Source of the DNA: Phoebastria nigripes
Taxonomy: Eukaryota; Chordata; Aves; Procellariiformes; Diomedeidae
Direction: 5' to 3'
Assembly (NCBI GenBank): GCA_035582835.1
Contig: JAYKAV010003266.1
Location: 1,279,385-1,343,384 of the forward strand
Length of the DNA: 64,000 bases
The translations under genes and the position numbers were made by a program. How positions within the stretch are numbered: position 1 is the stretch's first letter; each line of letters starts with the position of its first letter. Positions 41,801-53,800 of the stretch are shown here, in pieces. Below the pieces are notes generated by a model, which was not told the DNA's origin, did not search any database, and saw only the letters and a list, made by a program, of their open reading frames with translations.

Positions 41801-44800
41801 GATGAATCTGACCCCTTTCAGTCAATGAGAGCTCTCCTATTCCAATTGCATGTTTTCCATTGTAAGCTGATAGTTTCTGGCATGTGTGGTGTCCCTTTGA
41901 TTGGAATTAATTCAGAAGCTTCCACATGCAAATGCTTCACAGCCAGGAGAGCCTCAGCTGACACAGCCATTCATCCCAACTGGGAGTGGGACCGGGGGCA
42001 GCTCTGCAGTCGGATTGATTGCCAAAGCCGGGGTCCTCGTCCCGGTGCTGACGCCAGCCTGCGGAGCCGTTTTGGACAAGCTGTGCCAGCTCTCTGCACC
42101 TCAGTCTCTCTATGTAGAAAATACAGAAGACCTTGTTCACCTCTTCTGGAAAGCCCCTGGAGATTTATGGACGCAATGTGGTTTGCGAGAATATGCAGTG
42201 CTGGTTTGTAGGCCTGGCGTGGAATAAGTTGTGCCTCTCCACTCCTGTCATCTCTCCTTCGTATGGCAGTTGTGAAATGTGCCACAGAGCTTGTGAATCT
42301 TCCATTAATGCAGTTAATNCCAATCCTAAAAGTCTTCTTGACTTTATCGGCTGGATTCAGAGTCTGCAAACATCATTCTGAGGCGCAGAAATATGATGTC
42401 TGCTTTCCCAGTTACAGAATGCTATCTCAGCTGAAAGATCAGATTTAACAAGAATTGTCTTGCTCAGGGATTAGCAGAGAGGAATTTCATTTCCGTGTCT
42501 CACGCTGCAGATGGCATTACCTCCGTCAACTTTCTGACATGGGGATTGTTTGCATTTATACATAGTAACATCAGCATATGTACCATGGGATTGGGGTTTC
42601 AAGGCTCTTCTACAATAAGAATAAATCACTTATTATCCAGCTAGGGACTGGTGAGTTCATGGGGCAGATTTATCTTGCACTTGGGGTTTGTATGGCTGTA
42701 ATGGGCGAGGGGCCACAGTCAAGTTAGCTGTAGTTGTAACTTTACTTTGCACGTTTTGGTCTTTCTTGAGGAATCCAGGATATTTCTGGGTTTTCTGTTG
42801 CTTTTTTCTAGGAGGAAAAGTATTAAAGTAGGTATTTAAAACAAACCCTACCACTCTGACTTGAACTGTTGAATGTTCTCTCTGCACATTCATCATAAAT
42901 GCATCACATTATTGAGTTTGGTAGAGTCTGACTCCCTTCTTACATTAATTTATGTCCTGGTAGACAATGTTTCTTGCTATGAATATCTTACAGGAATAGA
43001 ACATTTGGTCTGAGTGAAAAATACAGCCAATTATTTTTACTCTTTGTCTCACACTGGGTCCTATTCCGGTAACTGTCATGCTCGAAAAGGAGTCTGCTGT
43101 ATTTTCATTACTGCTATTTCTGAAGGAGCAGCTCTTGTGATTTGCAGTGGAGTAAGGCATAAATGACAGACCTCAAGGGCTAACATCACCGCTCACAACT
43201 CCAACAGGTGGAAACACGCAGCTTCATTTGTGTCTCTGCCGATAAAATGGTCCCTTTAGGGGTGACTTGACCCATCGCTGCTGGAGATAGCGTTAGGAAC
43301 TTGGGTGGTTATCGCAGGATCTCATTCCTTGGTGTTGCCTGAAGGGAAGGTGCAAAGGAGTAACTTGACAGCGGATGTCCTGTCACCTATAACCTGGGGA
43401 GAAAAAAAAGCAGTCACGGGCTTTGTCCGCTTGTTTATTTCCAGAGAAGACTCCTAAAGATGACGGTGGATTTTTTTTAGACTCCCAGCTGCATGTATTC
43501 AGGAACGTTAAAGACCAGATCCCCCAGTGAAGCAGATCATTGGGCTGAAAACCGACACTTTTAACCATCATCTTCAATGGTCAGTCTGTACATCGAAGCT
43601 TGTGGTCTCTCTTATCCCTGGGCTGTGAGTAAAAGTCTGAAGGTTAGAGTTTTTTTGATCCATTTATTTCCTGGTTGTAGAGAATTGATTTTCTGATTTG
43701 CCTTTAAACGTAGCAAGTGTGATTGGGAAGCACAGAACAATATCATCGTAATGGAAAGGAAGGCAATTGAGTAAGGAAGATAGTTAATTGAGTGATACGA
43801 ACCATGTCTTTCATGGTGAACATCTGTTTAAGATCTATTTAAACTATTGGGAAAAAAAAAATCTTTGGTTTCAGCATCCTTCCTCTTTCAGATAAATTGT
43901 AAGCTCACAGTTAACATCCTAGTTTATGGCTAAAATACCCTGGAATGACAAGAGGTAAAAAAGAGACTGGAAATTCTTGTGATAACACGGAAGGACAAAA
44001 AGAAGATTGCAGGCCCTTGGCATCCATCAAGGGAAGGAAAAGAAAGGTGCAACATCAAGCTGGAAGGCAGCTCTCTGAACCGTGCAGCATGCTCTGAAGA
44101 GTTATGCCCAGCCACAATTGCAGGCTTGTTGAAGATTAATCTAGTTAGTGACCCAAAGGAAAACACAGAAACAATATGATCAGCTCAGCAGTTCTAAAAT
44201 AATTTTGGTCTCTATTATGTCATCCTCTTTAAATACCAATTGTTTTTTGCTGGTTCTGTTGCCCATCAGCACTATTATTAAGAACTGCTATTTGCCATTT
44301 GTTCTTTCCTGTCCTCTTAGCAATAACTTCCTCTCTTCGCATTTCTTTTACCTAAGAGCTGGACATCTGTCTTCCTCCTCGTTATGACAAACACGCTCAG
44401 AGCTCTTCTTTTCACTTCTCTGTGCTCAGCTGAAAGCCGTTAGCTGGGTTTTTCCTTTTCTTCCATCAGCATCACAAAGCTGCTACAGTCCTGGGCAGGC
44501 CAGATGTGCGATGGGCTGGGAATCCAGACAGCTGTGGCTCGAGGGCATTGATGGGAACTGAATTCTGAGAACTCGGTGAATGTAGATGCTAATAGGAAAA
44601 CATTAGTTCCCAAAGTGGGTTAAAAAAGTTACTTATTTACCTGTGAAGTGGGAAGTGACAAGTGAAATCTCCTTTATTTGTACATCTCAGGTATTTGGTT
44701 CTGAGTTTGATAAAATGCCAGTAACTGCTAGAGGATGTTCCTTGGGGCAAGTTATCCTCCTGCTGTGTTAATCAGTGGTGGAAGATCATTGATTTATAAA

Positions 44801-47800
44801 CTGTGTAAACCAATTGTGGTTGTAGTTCTGGGAATAAGTATTTTGAGGAAATCATTAAAAAGGCATGGCTTACAAAGTGATTGATGCCTTTGCCACTCAC
44901 AATGGTAGATTTTCAATGTAAAAAACCCAAAACACCCATATTTGAACTCTGCCAGTTTTGCAAGATGCTCACTGTTGGTTTGTGGTTTTTTTTCCCCTCA
45001 TGTTGAATATTCCTTGATGATCATTTGAAAGCGCTTGAAAAGCTTTTGAATTTTGGACTTCAGTTTTCAATGTTCAGGGTGACTGTAGTTTAAGCAAGCT
45101 TTGCTTTGGAGAAGCATTTAGCCAGAGCTGCCTTGTTCATGCCTTCACAGGAGGATTGATCTGGAGGTAATACCTTACTGCTGGAGAAAGAAACATTTAA
45201 CATCACACGCTGAATCCCAGCCACTGAAGGCACGCACGTCACAACTGCGCTCAGCCTTGTGCATACTTGTCTGGCTATAAAAGGCATCTGTGTTGGCTTG
45301 TTCACAATTAGACTAAAACTTTTTCATGCCAATTTTTAGGGACTGCAAAAGTTTCAGGAATAATAATGAGATGCAATTTGAGGCATCTGATTTTTAACTG
45401 TTTTATAGAGATAAATTTGACCATCTGCAAGTTATCATAGTTCTAATTTGGCTTGTCTTGGAAGCAGAGGTGCCAAACAACCACTTGTGTTGAAGCAGAA
45501 AGTGTCTCAAATTAGACACCCAGAGTCCCTCGAAATGCTGACATATTTGTGCACCTCGAGCAGGAGACCAGCAGGTACAAGAAAGGAGGATGCTGATGAG
45601 CAAGATCTGTGCTAGACCCAAAGTTTTGTAGTGAATGCCGTTTCCCCTGCACTCTGCTCTGCAGCTCGACTGAGTGCGAGGCTGGTCCAACAACAGGTTT
45701 GGGATTTACAGCTCACAAACTTGCACAAGACAGAACATCTCCTGATGCCCTTGGTGGCCAGCTTACATAATGTCACTTGCATAACCCCAGCAAGTATGGT
45801 CAGGGTCTCTCTCCATGCCAAATTAAGGCTCTCTGGGGTTTTGTGTCACATTCACGCTCTGTTTGAAATTGCACTTTAGCTCATCACAAATTCCAGTTCC
45901 TTCTACATGACATGTGTGACCACAGAGCCAGCGAGGCTGCAAGGGTTGTCCCTTCAGCCTTGAGTTCCCATCACCTTGCGGTCAAAGCATCTGTTTGACT
46001 TCCAGCCCAATCTGCTGGATTATTTGCAGAAACTTTTTTTGCTCTAGCAGCCCAGATAGTTCAATCTTGAACCTTTGCCAGCATGGTGGTCTCTCTTCAG
46101 TGGGAGATTGTTCCTTTTCTGGAGAGTCTCAGAGAAGCCAGTCTGAACTTGGGAGAACTGAGATCTTCATGGCAAAGAGGAGAGAGTGGCTGTTAGACAC
46201 TGGGGAAGAAACTCTCTTTCTTTTCTCCAGAGTTTTCACTCCAGGGTGAGTGCTCTTAATTACCACAGGGTAATTACTAGTGGATGAAATCCAAGCCCCT
46301 GCAGACTGTTTGGTCACCAGGCAGTGACTTCACTTTGGGCTGGGTTTCACTCACTCTTTGGTTCTGTAAAAGACTGAACAGCTACCATGAAGAGTAAAAG
46401 ATAAAGCAGAGGGGGTTTTTTAACTTGCACAACCCGAAGTTTCAGCAGTGTTTGTAAGCAGAGTTAAAAGCCTCGGGATCTTTAAAACTCTCTTGCTGAT
46501 GGTGGGATTTACATTGCCACAGGGACACCGAGGCTGAGTCCGGAGGGCAGGATTCATCCCCCCCAAAGCAGGTTACTGAAACAGGACAGACATGTCCCCA
46601 AAGTGCCCGTTTCTCCCCCTCTGCTGTGACAGGGACGGCTCAGCCCAGTCCTTGGCACCAGCAGCACTGAGCATCAGGGGAGAAGTGTCCAAACCTCCTA
46701 GTAATTTATGGGAAAGTGTTTCCACAGATGAAAACATCTCCACTCCTTCTCCAGTGGCTCAGGGTCCCCAGGCTGGGCTGGCGCCAGGTTTGGCAGAACC
46801 AGCTCATTTGTTCAGAAGGAAAAGTGCTGGAGTCTTGAGCTTTTGGGGCTCAGGTCTTTTCTCATTGGGGAGAGACTGGATCTGCCTGCGAGAAACGACC
46901 ACACTGACGATAAATGCTGCCTATGAAATTTTAATGCTTAATAGAGCCTTGCTGGATGAGGCATGCATTGTAATGATATCACCCATCATGGGGGAGTTAA
47001 TTGAATCAATGAGGTGAACAGCGGAGCCATCCAGCATATGCTGAGGGTTTGATCAGCCCAGTCATTACCGCAGAACCCTCGTCACTCACCGTGCCGTGAT
47101 TACAGCGCTGCGCCGGCCGGGGGATTTGGTGGGAAGTGGCCAATGAGGGGCCAAGCTGGCTCCAAATCCAGCTTTTTGCAAAGCCCCAGATAAAACAGAC
47201 TTCCATTAATAAGGCGAGAAAGGTTAGGACGAGAAGCATTACAGCAAATCTGGAGAGGTAAGGTGATAGTTTTGTCTGAGGCTTGTAGAGCATATGGCCC
47301 CAGCTTTTGTACGGGAAACCCAAGAGCTTGGTTAGTCTGTAAGTGGGGCATTATTTGCATGTCTGCAGAAGTAGAGGTTTATTTGCTGATGTTAAAAAAA
47401 TTAGATCGCTGGAGACACTTGGTAGTGTAATCAGGAAGCTAAACACAGATTTTCTGTATCTTCATAGCTTGTGTGCTCATTCCAGGTGATAAATAAGTTT
47501 CTTGGGAGTGAAGCTCTGAAAAGTCATCGTAACCTGCCGGCTAGTTTTAGGTTCTGGGTTTTGAAATGGAGATTTGTGGTCAGAAATGGTTGAGGAGCTT
47601 TCCACTTAGGGAGCTAGATTGTTACAGAGGATCTGATTTTTTGATGGCTGCTCTTTCTCACTGGTCAGATCAACGTACAGAAATGGAAATAGAGCAAGTA
47701 ATTGAACTAACTTAGTTAAAATGAAGAAGTAAAAAAGTAAAGCTTGATAACATAAAGCTGAACGTAAGCTTCATCTGTCCTTTTTCACCCTAAGCTTGAG

Positions 47801-49878
47801 ATCTATTGCTGTACAAAAATTGTGATGAGCCTTTTAAACTGTTTATGACAGCGTAGGCTGAAGCTTTTCCTAGGCAGTGGTAATCTTTTCTGCAAACCAC
47901 CTTACATCAATGTGACATGTCTTCACCTCCAGCCCTGCCGTCCCCTGCTGTTCTTCCCCTCTGCTTCCCATTCCCCACTCCCCCTCCCTGCTAAAAAAAA
48001 AAAAAAGCAGCAGCTGTTGGAAAGTATAGCCCATTTGTTTTATGATGCCGCTTTGGGAATACGATCCAGATCCTACATGAGAGAGAAAAGCAACAGAGCG
48101 AGAGAGAAGAGGGTGGAATTTAGAAGCTCTGGAAAATAACTTGCTTATTTTAAGTCTAGTATAGAAAGTTAAATCTTTATAGCAAGGTTCAGGAATAAAG
48201 CAGAACTGCTACTAAAGGTCTTAGCTTGGGAATCAAAGAGATTGCTAGTTTAATGTAAGTAATTTTAGAGTTTGTTGGTTGTTTTGTACAAAATTTCAAG
48301 TGCATTGAAATGTCTTTGATTGTCCTCTAGTGAGAGGTGCCCGTAATGAGGGTATTAAGATCTGAAGACATATTATATAGTAACAATGTGATTCTTATTG
48401 GGGTTTATTTTTAATTTACTTTAGCACTTTAGGTAAAGAAACAAGGTTCTCCATGGAAGGCACTTCTGTTCATTATTCTGACTCCTGATTTCATTTAGTT
48501 ACAGGGCACAAAAGACACAAAAGCAGAAGAATATGCTAAAACTGGTGGCAGCCAAAACCATTCATAGTTCTACACCTTGGGTTTCTGCCAAGCAATTAGT
48601 GGAAATTCAAACTATTTATTTCTGTTGTCAGGTCAAAAAATCCATTCCTTCTGTCAGCTCCTCTTATTCCTGGAGGGAAACTCCTAGAAAATCTAAGAAA
48701 TATCCAATTGCTTTTCCATGAAATAGATGTAGTACAGATAGGATGTATCTAAAACGTAGTCAGTAGGAAGAGGCGATGTTTCAGAAAGCTACCTAGCCCA
48801 GCTCTCCTGCCCTTTGGTCAAAATTTCTTGCTCTGTCCTGGCTCCTGGGGACGCTGACTCAATGTCTGCTTCCTTCCCTCCGCAGCTATCCATGAAGGAG
48901 GTCGGAGACGGGCTGCACGAGCAGATGAACTGCATGATGGGTGCACTGCAGGAGCTGAAACTCCTCCAGGTCCAGACAGCTTTGGAGCAGTTGGACATCT
49001 CGGGGAGCCGAAGCACCGTTTCTGGCATTGAGCAGCACCAGTGCTGCCGAAGCAGCAGAGATGTGCCTGGGGCCCGGCAGGACGAGCGGCTGCAGGGGGA
49101 GGCATCAGTGGAGGAGCACAGCCCCGCGTCCCTCGTGTGTGCCGTGCCACGGCCAGTGGGTTTGCCCGGTCCCGCTGCGCTCCCGGAGAGCGGCCACCTT
49201 GGAGACACCCCCTCCTCCTTCAGGAGCCTCTGTGGTGAGGGTGTTTATCGCCCAAAAGGACCTTCCTCCACTTCGATCAGAGCAGAGCACGTCCGCCCAA
49301 AGACATTCGAGCCCAGTAGCCAGGGCACAGCTGGGGGGTGGCCGGTATGCCGGGAGTGCCTGGGGTGTGACGATGGCCATGACTGGACATGCTCCCTAAT
49401 GTCCCAGAGCAGGAATCGGCAGCCCCTGGTCTTGGGGGATAACATCTTTGCAGACTTGGTTGGGAACTGGTTGGATCTGCCGGAGCTGGATAAGAAGGGG
49501 GAGAAGAACGAGGCATCCCTGTCTGTGAGCAGATCCCAGGAGCTCTGCAGGAAGTTCTCCCTCACAGCCAACATCTTCAAGAAGTTCCTGAGGAGCGTTC
49601 GGCCAGACCGAGACAGGCTTCTCAAGGAGAAACCTTGCTGGCTTCCACCTGAAGACAAACTGCCCGAAATTTCTAAGAGACCCAAAAAGATGAACAAACT
49701 CAAGGGGACATTTTATTTCCCACTTCATGGGAACATCCAGAGCCATCACAGCAAAGCAGAGAGGTGCCCAAAGGCAGAAAGCAGTAACGAGAAACCCAAA
49801 ATTGGCACCAAGAAAGTCCACGATACCATAGACTATACCCAGTCTGGGTTTGACATCAATACAGCTGTTTGGGTCTGA
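38818..49878 (+). CDS. INKA2: Inka box actin regulator 2 (PAK4 inhibitor), complete, two coding exons
   Basis: INKA2 (FAM212B) belongs to a small vertebrate family whose Inka box binds and inhibits the kinase PAK4, affecting actin, adhesion and cell migration. Two coding exons, 38818-38853 and 48886-49878, join in phase 0 to give 342 residues; mammalian INKA2 is nearer 300. Residues 1-55 form the conserved N-terminal helix (DHHLRRLKQEL, then MKEVGDGLHEQMNCMMGALQ and LKLLQVQTALEQL). The Inka box lies around residues 178-213, with RNRQPLVLGDN at 188-198 and FADLVGNWLDLPEL at 200-213. A basic region near NIFKKFLRSVRPDRD and the conserved end SGFDINTAVWV follow. The middle (about 55-170) is diverged and accounts for the extra length. 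The paralog INKA1 is excluded by the N- and C-terminal matches and by the DDX20 synteny. Confidence 0.95.
38854..48885 (+). other. INKA2 intron (10 kb)
   Basis: A single large intron. It starts in the CpG island and then becomes AT-rich. It contains a MIR-like fragment near 42025-42150 and an N at 42319. Two stretches (40860-41045 and 46880-47210) are repeat-free and dense in TAAT and other motifs; they are candidate enhancers, not proven. No coding exon was recognised. Confidence 0.7.
42025..42150 (+). mobile_element. MIR-like SINE fragment
   Basis: ggtcctcgtcccggtgctga, ttggacaagct, then tctctgcacctcagtctctc and tatgtagaaaata follow the MIR core and downstream consensus in order on the plus strand. 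Diverged. Confidence 0.6.
48886..49878 (+). CDS. INKA2: INKA2 coding exon 2 (Inka box)
   Basis: 993 bases encode 330 residues and the TGA at 49876-49878. The acceptor is ccttccctccgcag. It begins LSMKEVGDGLHEQ, carries the Inka box at protein residues 178-213, and ends TAVWV. The GC-rich codon use gives several long shadow frames on both strands. Only this frame has family motifs. Confidence 0.95.
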   Translation, partial: LSMKEVGDGLHEQMNCMMGALQELKLLQVQTALEQLDISGSRSTVSGIEQHQCCRSSRDVPGARQDERLQGEASVEEHSPASLVCAVPRPVGLPGPAALPESGHLGDTPSSFRSLCGEGVYRPKGPSSTSIRAEHVRPKTFEPSSQGTAGGWPVCRECLGCDDGHDWTCSLMSQSRNRQPLVLGDNIFADLVGNWLDLPELDKKGEKNEASLSVSRSQELCRKFSLTANIFKKFLRSVRPDRDRLLKEKPCWLPPEDKLPEISKRPKKMNKLKGTFYFPLHGNIQSHHSKAERCPKAESSNEKPKIGTKKVHDTIDYTQSGFDINTAVWV

Positions 49879-50820
49879 GTTTGTCGGTGTTCTCTGCTCT
49901 GCCGAGCATTTTTTTCACACTGGAGAGGAGCTGGAGGCCGTACACGTCTTTTCAGGAGACCCCTGAGCTCTCGACATGGACTGAGATGAGAGAAGTCCTC
50001 TGCAAAACGCGTTGTGGGCTTCAGTTGCCTGCAAGTGGCATTTTCCAGAGAGCTATGGCTGCAGGAGCAGTCCGAGCAGCAGCCGACGCAGCCCCGTGTG
50101 GGGAGACTTTTGGGGGCTGTTATTTGCAAAAATAATCAGAATCTTTAGCAGCTTTAGGGTGAGTGGTGCCACAGATGACCAGCTCCTGGGGCCTGGCTTC
50201 CAATATCCACTTCAGGCCCATTCCGTCNTCTCTAGTTAAAATAGCTGCAGCACAAAATTCACTGTGTGCATGTGTGTGTATGAGTGTGCAAATATATATA
50301 TAGTTTTTTAAAAAAAATCTATTCCTGCTTGTGTGCACTTAAAACTGGGTTATGAACCAGGCAATTCAAGAGTTGTACCTGAAGCACTTGTTATTTAAAT
50401 TGAAAGAAGTAAGTTTGAATTTATGAGACTGGAACAATTGCCAAGTGGGGGTGTTGAACCCCAGCTTTGTTGCATTTCAGCTGTGGGGTTTTCCCCCTAA
50501 ACTGCATCTCTGCTGTGCTCCCAGCACCTCTCCTTCCCCTGCCAGTTAAACCAGTAGGACACAAGGCTCCTTTCATGGAAGTTTGCGACCCTCAAGTTCT
50601 CAGCGGGTTTTGCTTCTCTCCCCATGCCCTTCTACCCACAGGTCGCACCAGATACAATGTTGCAAAAGTTTATTGTTGGGGTTGCAGTGAGATACAAAGT
50701 TGCAACAGACGTTTGTTGTTGTTTCCTATTGCTGTTGTGTACAAACCTCGTCTTGACAGAACCAAGTTCTTCGGTGTCCGGCTCTCCAAGAGTTACCAAT
50801 AAAGTGGCGTCAGTCTCCAG
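49879..50820 (+). other. INKA2: INKA2 3' UTR
   Basis: This is the sequence from the INKA2 stop to just past the AATAAA at 50798-50803. It contains GT and TA short repeats (50264-50300) and several U-rich elements. It has no other recognised feature. One N lies at 50227. The length, about 0.93 kb, is inferred from the poly(A) signal. Confidence 0.65.
50798..50803 (+). terminator. INKA2 polyadenylation signal
   Basis: AATAAA in gttaccaataaagtggc is followed within 25 bases by a GU/U-containing stretch (gtggcgtcagtctcc). It is the first canonical hexamer after the INKA2 stop, 920 bases downstream. Confidence 0.7.
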
Positions 50821-53800
50821 CNTGCCGTGGGGCCGTCTCCGTCCTGGGGCGACCCTCAGTCCCGCTTTTCTCCAGCGCGGAAGCTTCTGGGTTTTCACCA
50901 TCATGAAAACCCGGCCGAGCAAGCACAAAAGGCTGGGCTGGCGGGGGTCGGAGCTGGGAGCGCGTGCGGGTTGTGTCAGCCTGTTCCCAGCCGGGACCGG
51001 GGAGTTTGGGGAGCAGCCAGGAGAGTTTCCATTCAAGGAGAGGTTATAAATCATAACAGGGAGAAGAGCTGCAGCCAGAGGTCCCTGCCAGGGTCCCAGC
51101 GCTGCTCTGGAGGCATGTCCCACCGCAGACCATGCACGTCCCCGAGAGCCCTCGGGTAACGCTTCAGCATCCATCTTCCACCCCCAGCACAGGGAAAGGC
51201 AGAGAGAAATGTTTGGGGGAGAAAATGCTGCTGAGGGAAGGGCCTCGGAGCTGTGCAGTCCCTGGCTCGTGGAGGGGGGACAGGGCCACACCACCCCAGG
51301 TCCCTGCAGGTCCCCTCCTTGCTGTCTCCAGGAGTTAAACGTAATCAAGGCGAGTCCCCAGCAGCTCCGTGAGCCCCAGCGTGAAGACTGTGCAGAGCCT
51401 ATTGATTGTGTTGCAACCAAGGGGGAGCCACCCCGCAGAGCTGCCCCCCATTTCCATTAGCCAGGAGTCTCACCAGATGCTTTGTGTGCGCAGCAGTGTT
51501 ATGTTGCAAAAACCTGTTCCGCTCACTCCAAGTTTAGGAAGGGCTTACGTGCAAGCAGTAGTAGTATTTTTTTTTTTTTCAACATGCAACTCTATTCCTG
51601 TTGTAACTTCCCAAGGCAGAGAGGCCAGTGGAGCAGAGGCAGGGAGGGAGCATTTTTTTTTTCCCTTGCAAATTAAATATAGGCACAAGACAAGCCCTGT
51701 TTCTGCCCATACAAGGAGAGGAGTGGGTCAGCATCTGAAAGCCATGCTCAGCACTTTTTCAGGAACCTGAGTTGCAAGCAAGCTTTTGTTTTTCCTCCTC
51801 ACAGGCTTTAGGTCTGGTTGTTTTCCCCTTTCTTCATTTCTCTGAATGCCGAAAGGCTGTTTCTAAAGCATTTTGTTTTCCTCCTCTTTATCAGTAGTTC
51901 ATCCTGTTTGTTACAAATACACCCTCCCAGCTCCCACCAACCTTTCCATAGGGTCAGCAAAGAGAGGGAGCTTTCTATAAGCAGTAGCACAAGAGAGAGC
52001 AACAGCTCTTCCTGCACCAACCTCGGTCCCTGGGGAGCATGGCTTCACCCCAGGGCTTCCCTGCTGCCCAGGCACAACCCAGGGGACCCAGCCCACGGCC
52101 AGGCTGACGCAGCAGCAGGAAGCACCGAGCACGATGGCATTGCCCTATGGCACCCGCACCCCCACCCCCAGGAGCATGTCCCAGCTGTACCTGCCTGGCA
52201 CTGAAGGCTGAGCCCCACGGAGAGAGGAGCACTGTGCTGGATGGGGAGAGGCTCTAGGGAGCTGAGCACCTACACCAGGGGCTTTTTAAGCTTGTCACTG
52301 AGCATTGCCCTCAGCTGTGATGAGTGTGGTGGGCAGCAGGCAAGGGCCCAGGCTGAGCACAGCGGGGCACAGGCAGGGGCAGGGGCAGAGCCACGGCCAC
52401 TGCGACACATTGGCCAAGGGATGAAGGGTGCATTTCTGCAGGTGGTTACCTCTCCAAGGCAATGTAATATCCAGGAAACAGGATGCATTTATGCAGGACA
52501 CAGGGAGATCTGGAGCCTGAAAAGCACATTGGGAACCTACTCCATGGGAAAAGGGGTTCTCGGGGATTTGCCCCCGTTTCCTCCCACCCCCCGTCCAGCC
52601 CGCACCTCCAGCCCCCTGCAGAGGCTGTGCAACCCAGGGCTTTACAAACTCAAACCCGCTTTGCCAGCACACATGGTCCCTTGCAAATGCTGGATCCCCC
52701 ACCCCAGCAACTGTCGCAGTGCCGCTCCCCCATCGACGGGGTCTCGCGAGGAGTCGATGGGAAGTTTCTCTTGAGAAAAAGCACTTCTGGCCCCGCGTGC
52801 TCCCGACAGCTGCCCTGGCCCACGGGGCACTGCTGGGTCATCCTGCCTGTGCATGCTCGCACCGGGGAGCTGCTCAAAGATCAGCTGCTAAACCCAGCCT
52901 TTTCTGTCCCTGCTTGGAGGAAATACCATTGTTTCTAGTTTCACATGGAAAGGGCAGTTCTTGGCCCCAGCTGCCGCCCACGTGTTCCTTTCCCACCCAA
53001 ACTAATCACTCCTGCTGCAGCCAGCACTGCCGAGTCCATGCCCGCTCCCGCCCGAATGCCCATGAGCGGGACCAGAGCCGGCGGTGGCGGGGTCAGAGCC
53101 TGTGCGGGGTCCCTGCGCCCCCCCGGCACCCACCGCTCCTCCCTCCACTTCTGCCTGCAATTGCCAGCGAGGNGAGCGTTCAGCTTTGGGGACCCCGAAG
53201 GATGAACGCCGGCCCAAGGACAGAGGCGGTGTTGTTTGCTTAATTTCTTCTTTTTCCAGAGGAACAGATCCCTACCGGGGCATTTTGCACAGACAGCTGA
53301 GCAAATGCCCAACATAGTTTCAAATGTATTTATGTTCTCTCTGCCTCTTAAGTGTATCTTCAAAGGATGTTTTGCATCAAAATAGGATTTTCCAGGGTAT
53401 TTGCAGTGACAAATTCAGTGTGACCTAGGCTTCAAACAGCCACTTGAAAATTGCAAGTGAATGTAGCTGGATCTCAAAGTTCTTAAGAGAAAAAAAATAT
53501 TTAATAAATATTCTTTAAGAGGCATTCAGATAATAAAGAATATCAGCCAAGCCAGACATCCTACCTAATTTAGTCTCCAGAGCAGGATCAGCTAATAGAT
53601 CAGGGTAGGATTTGTGAATTACCATTTCACTTCTCCAGGGACTTTTCCTGAAATTATAATGGCTTTTTCTCCTCTTTTTTTCCATGAAACTGCCATGAAA
53701 TAGTTCCCCATTATTAAGTATGAAACCTGCCTAATTAGCACAATGACAGCCTTTAATGAGGCCCTGGCTGTGTTCTGCATCTTGGATAGGAGTGGTTAAT

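Noticed and set aside
46592..47017. 141-codon frame in the INKA2 intron
   Set aside because: The second half lies in a candidate regulatory block. The deduced protein has no family pattern and no splice sites frame it.
48789..49821. Antisense and alternate-frame open frames across INKA2 exon 2
   Set aside because: They are shadows of the INKA2 frame. Only the called frame has the Inka box and the conserved termini.
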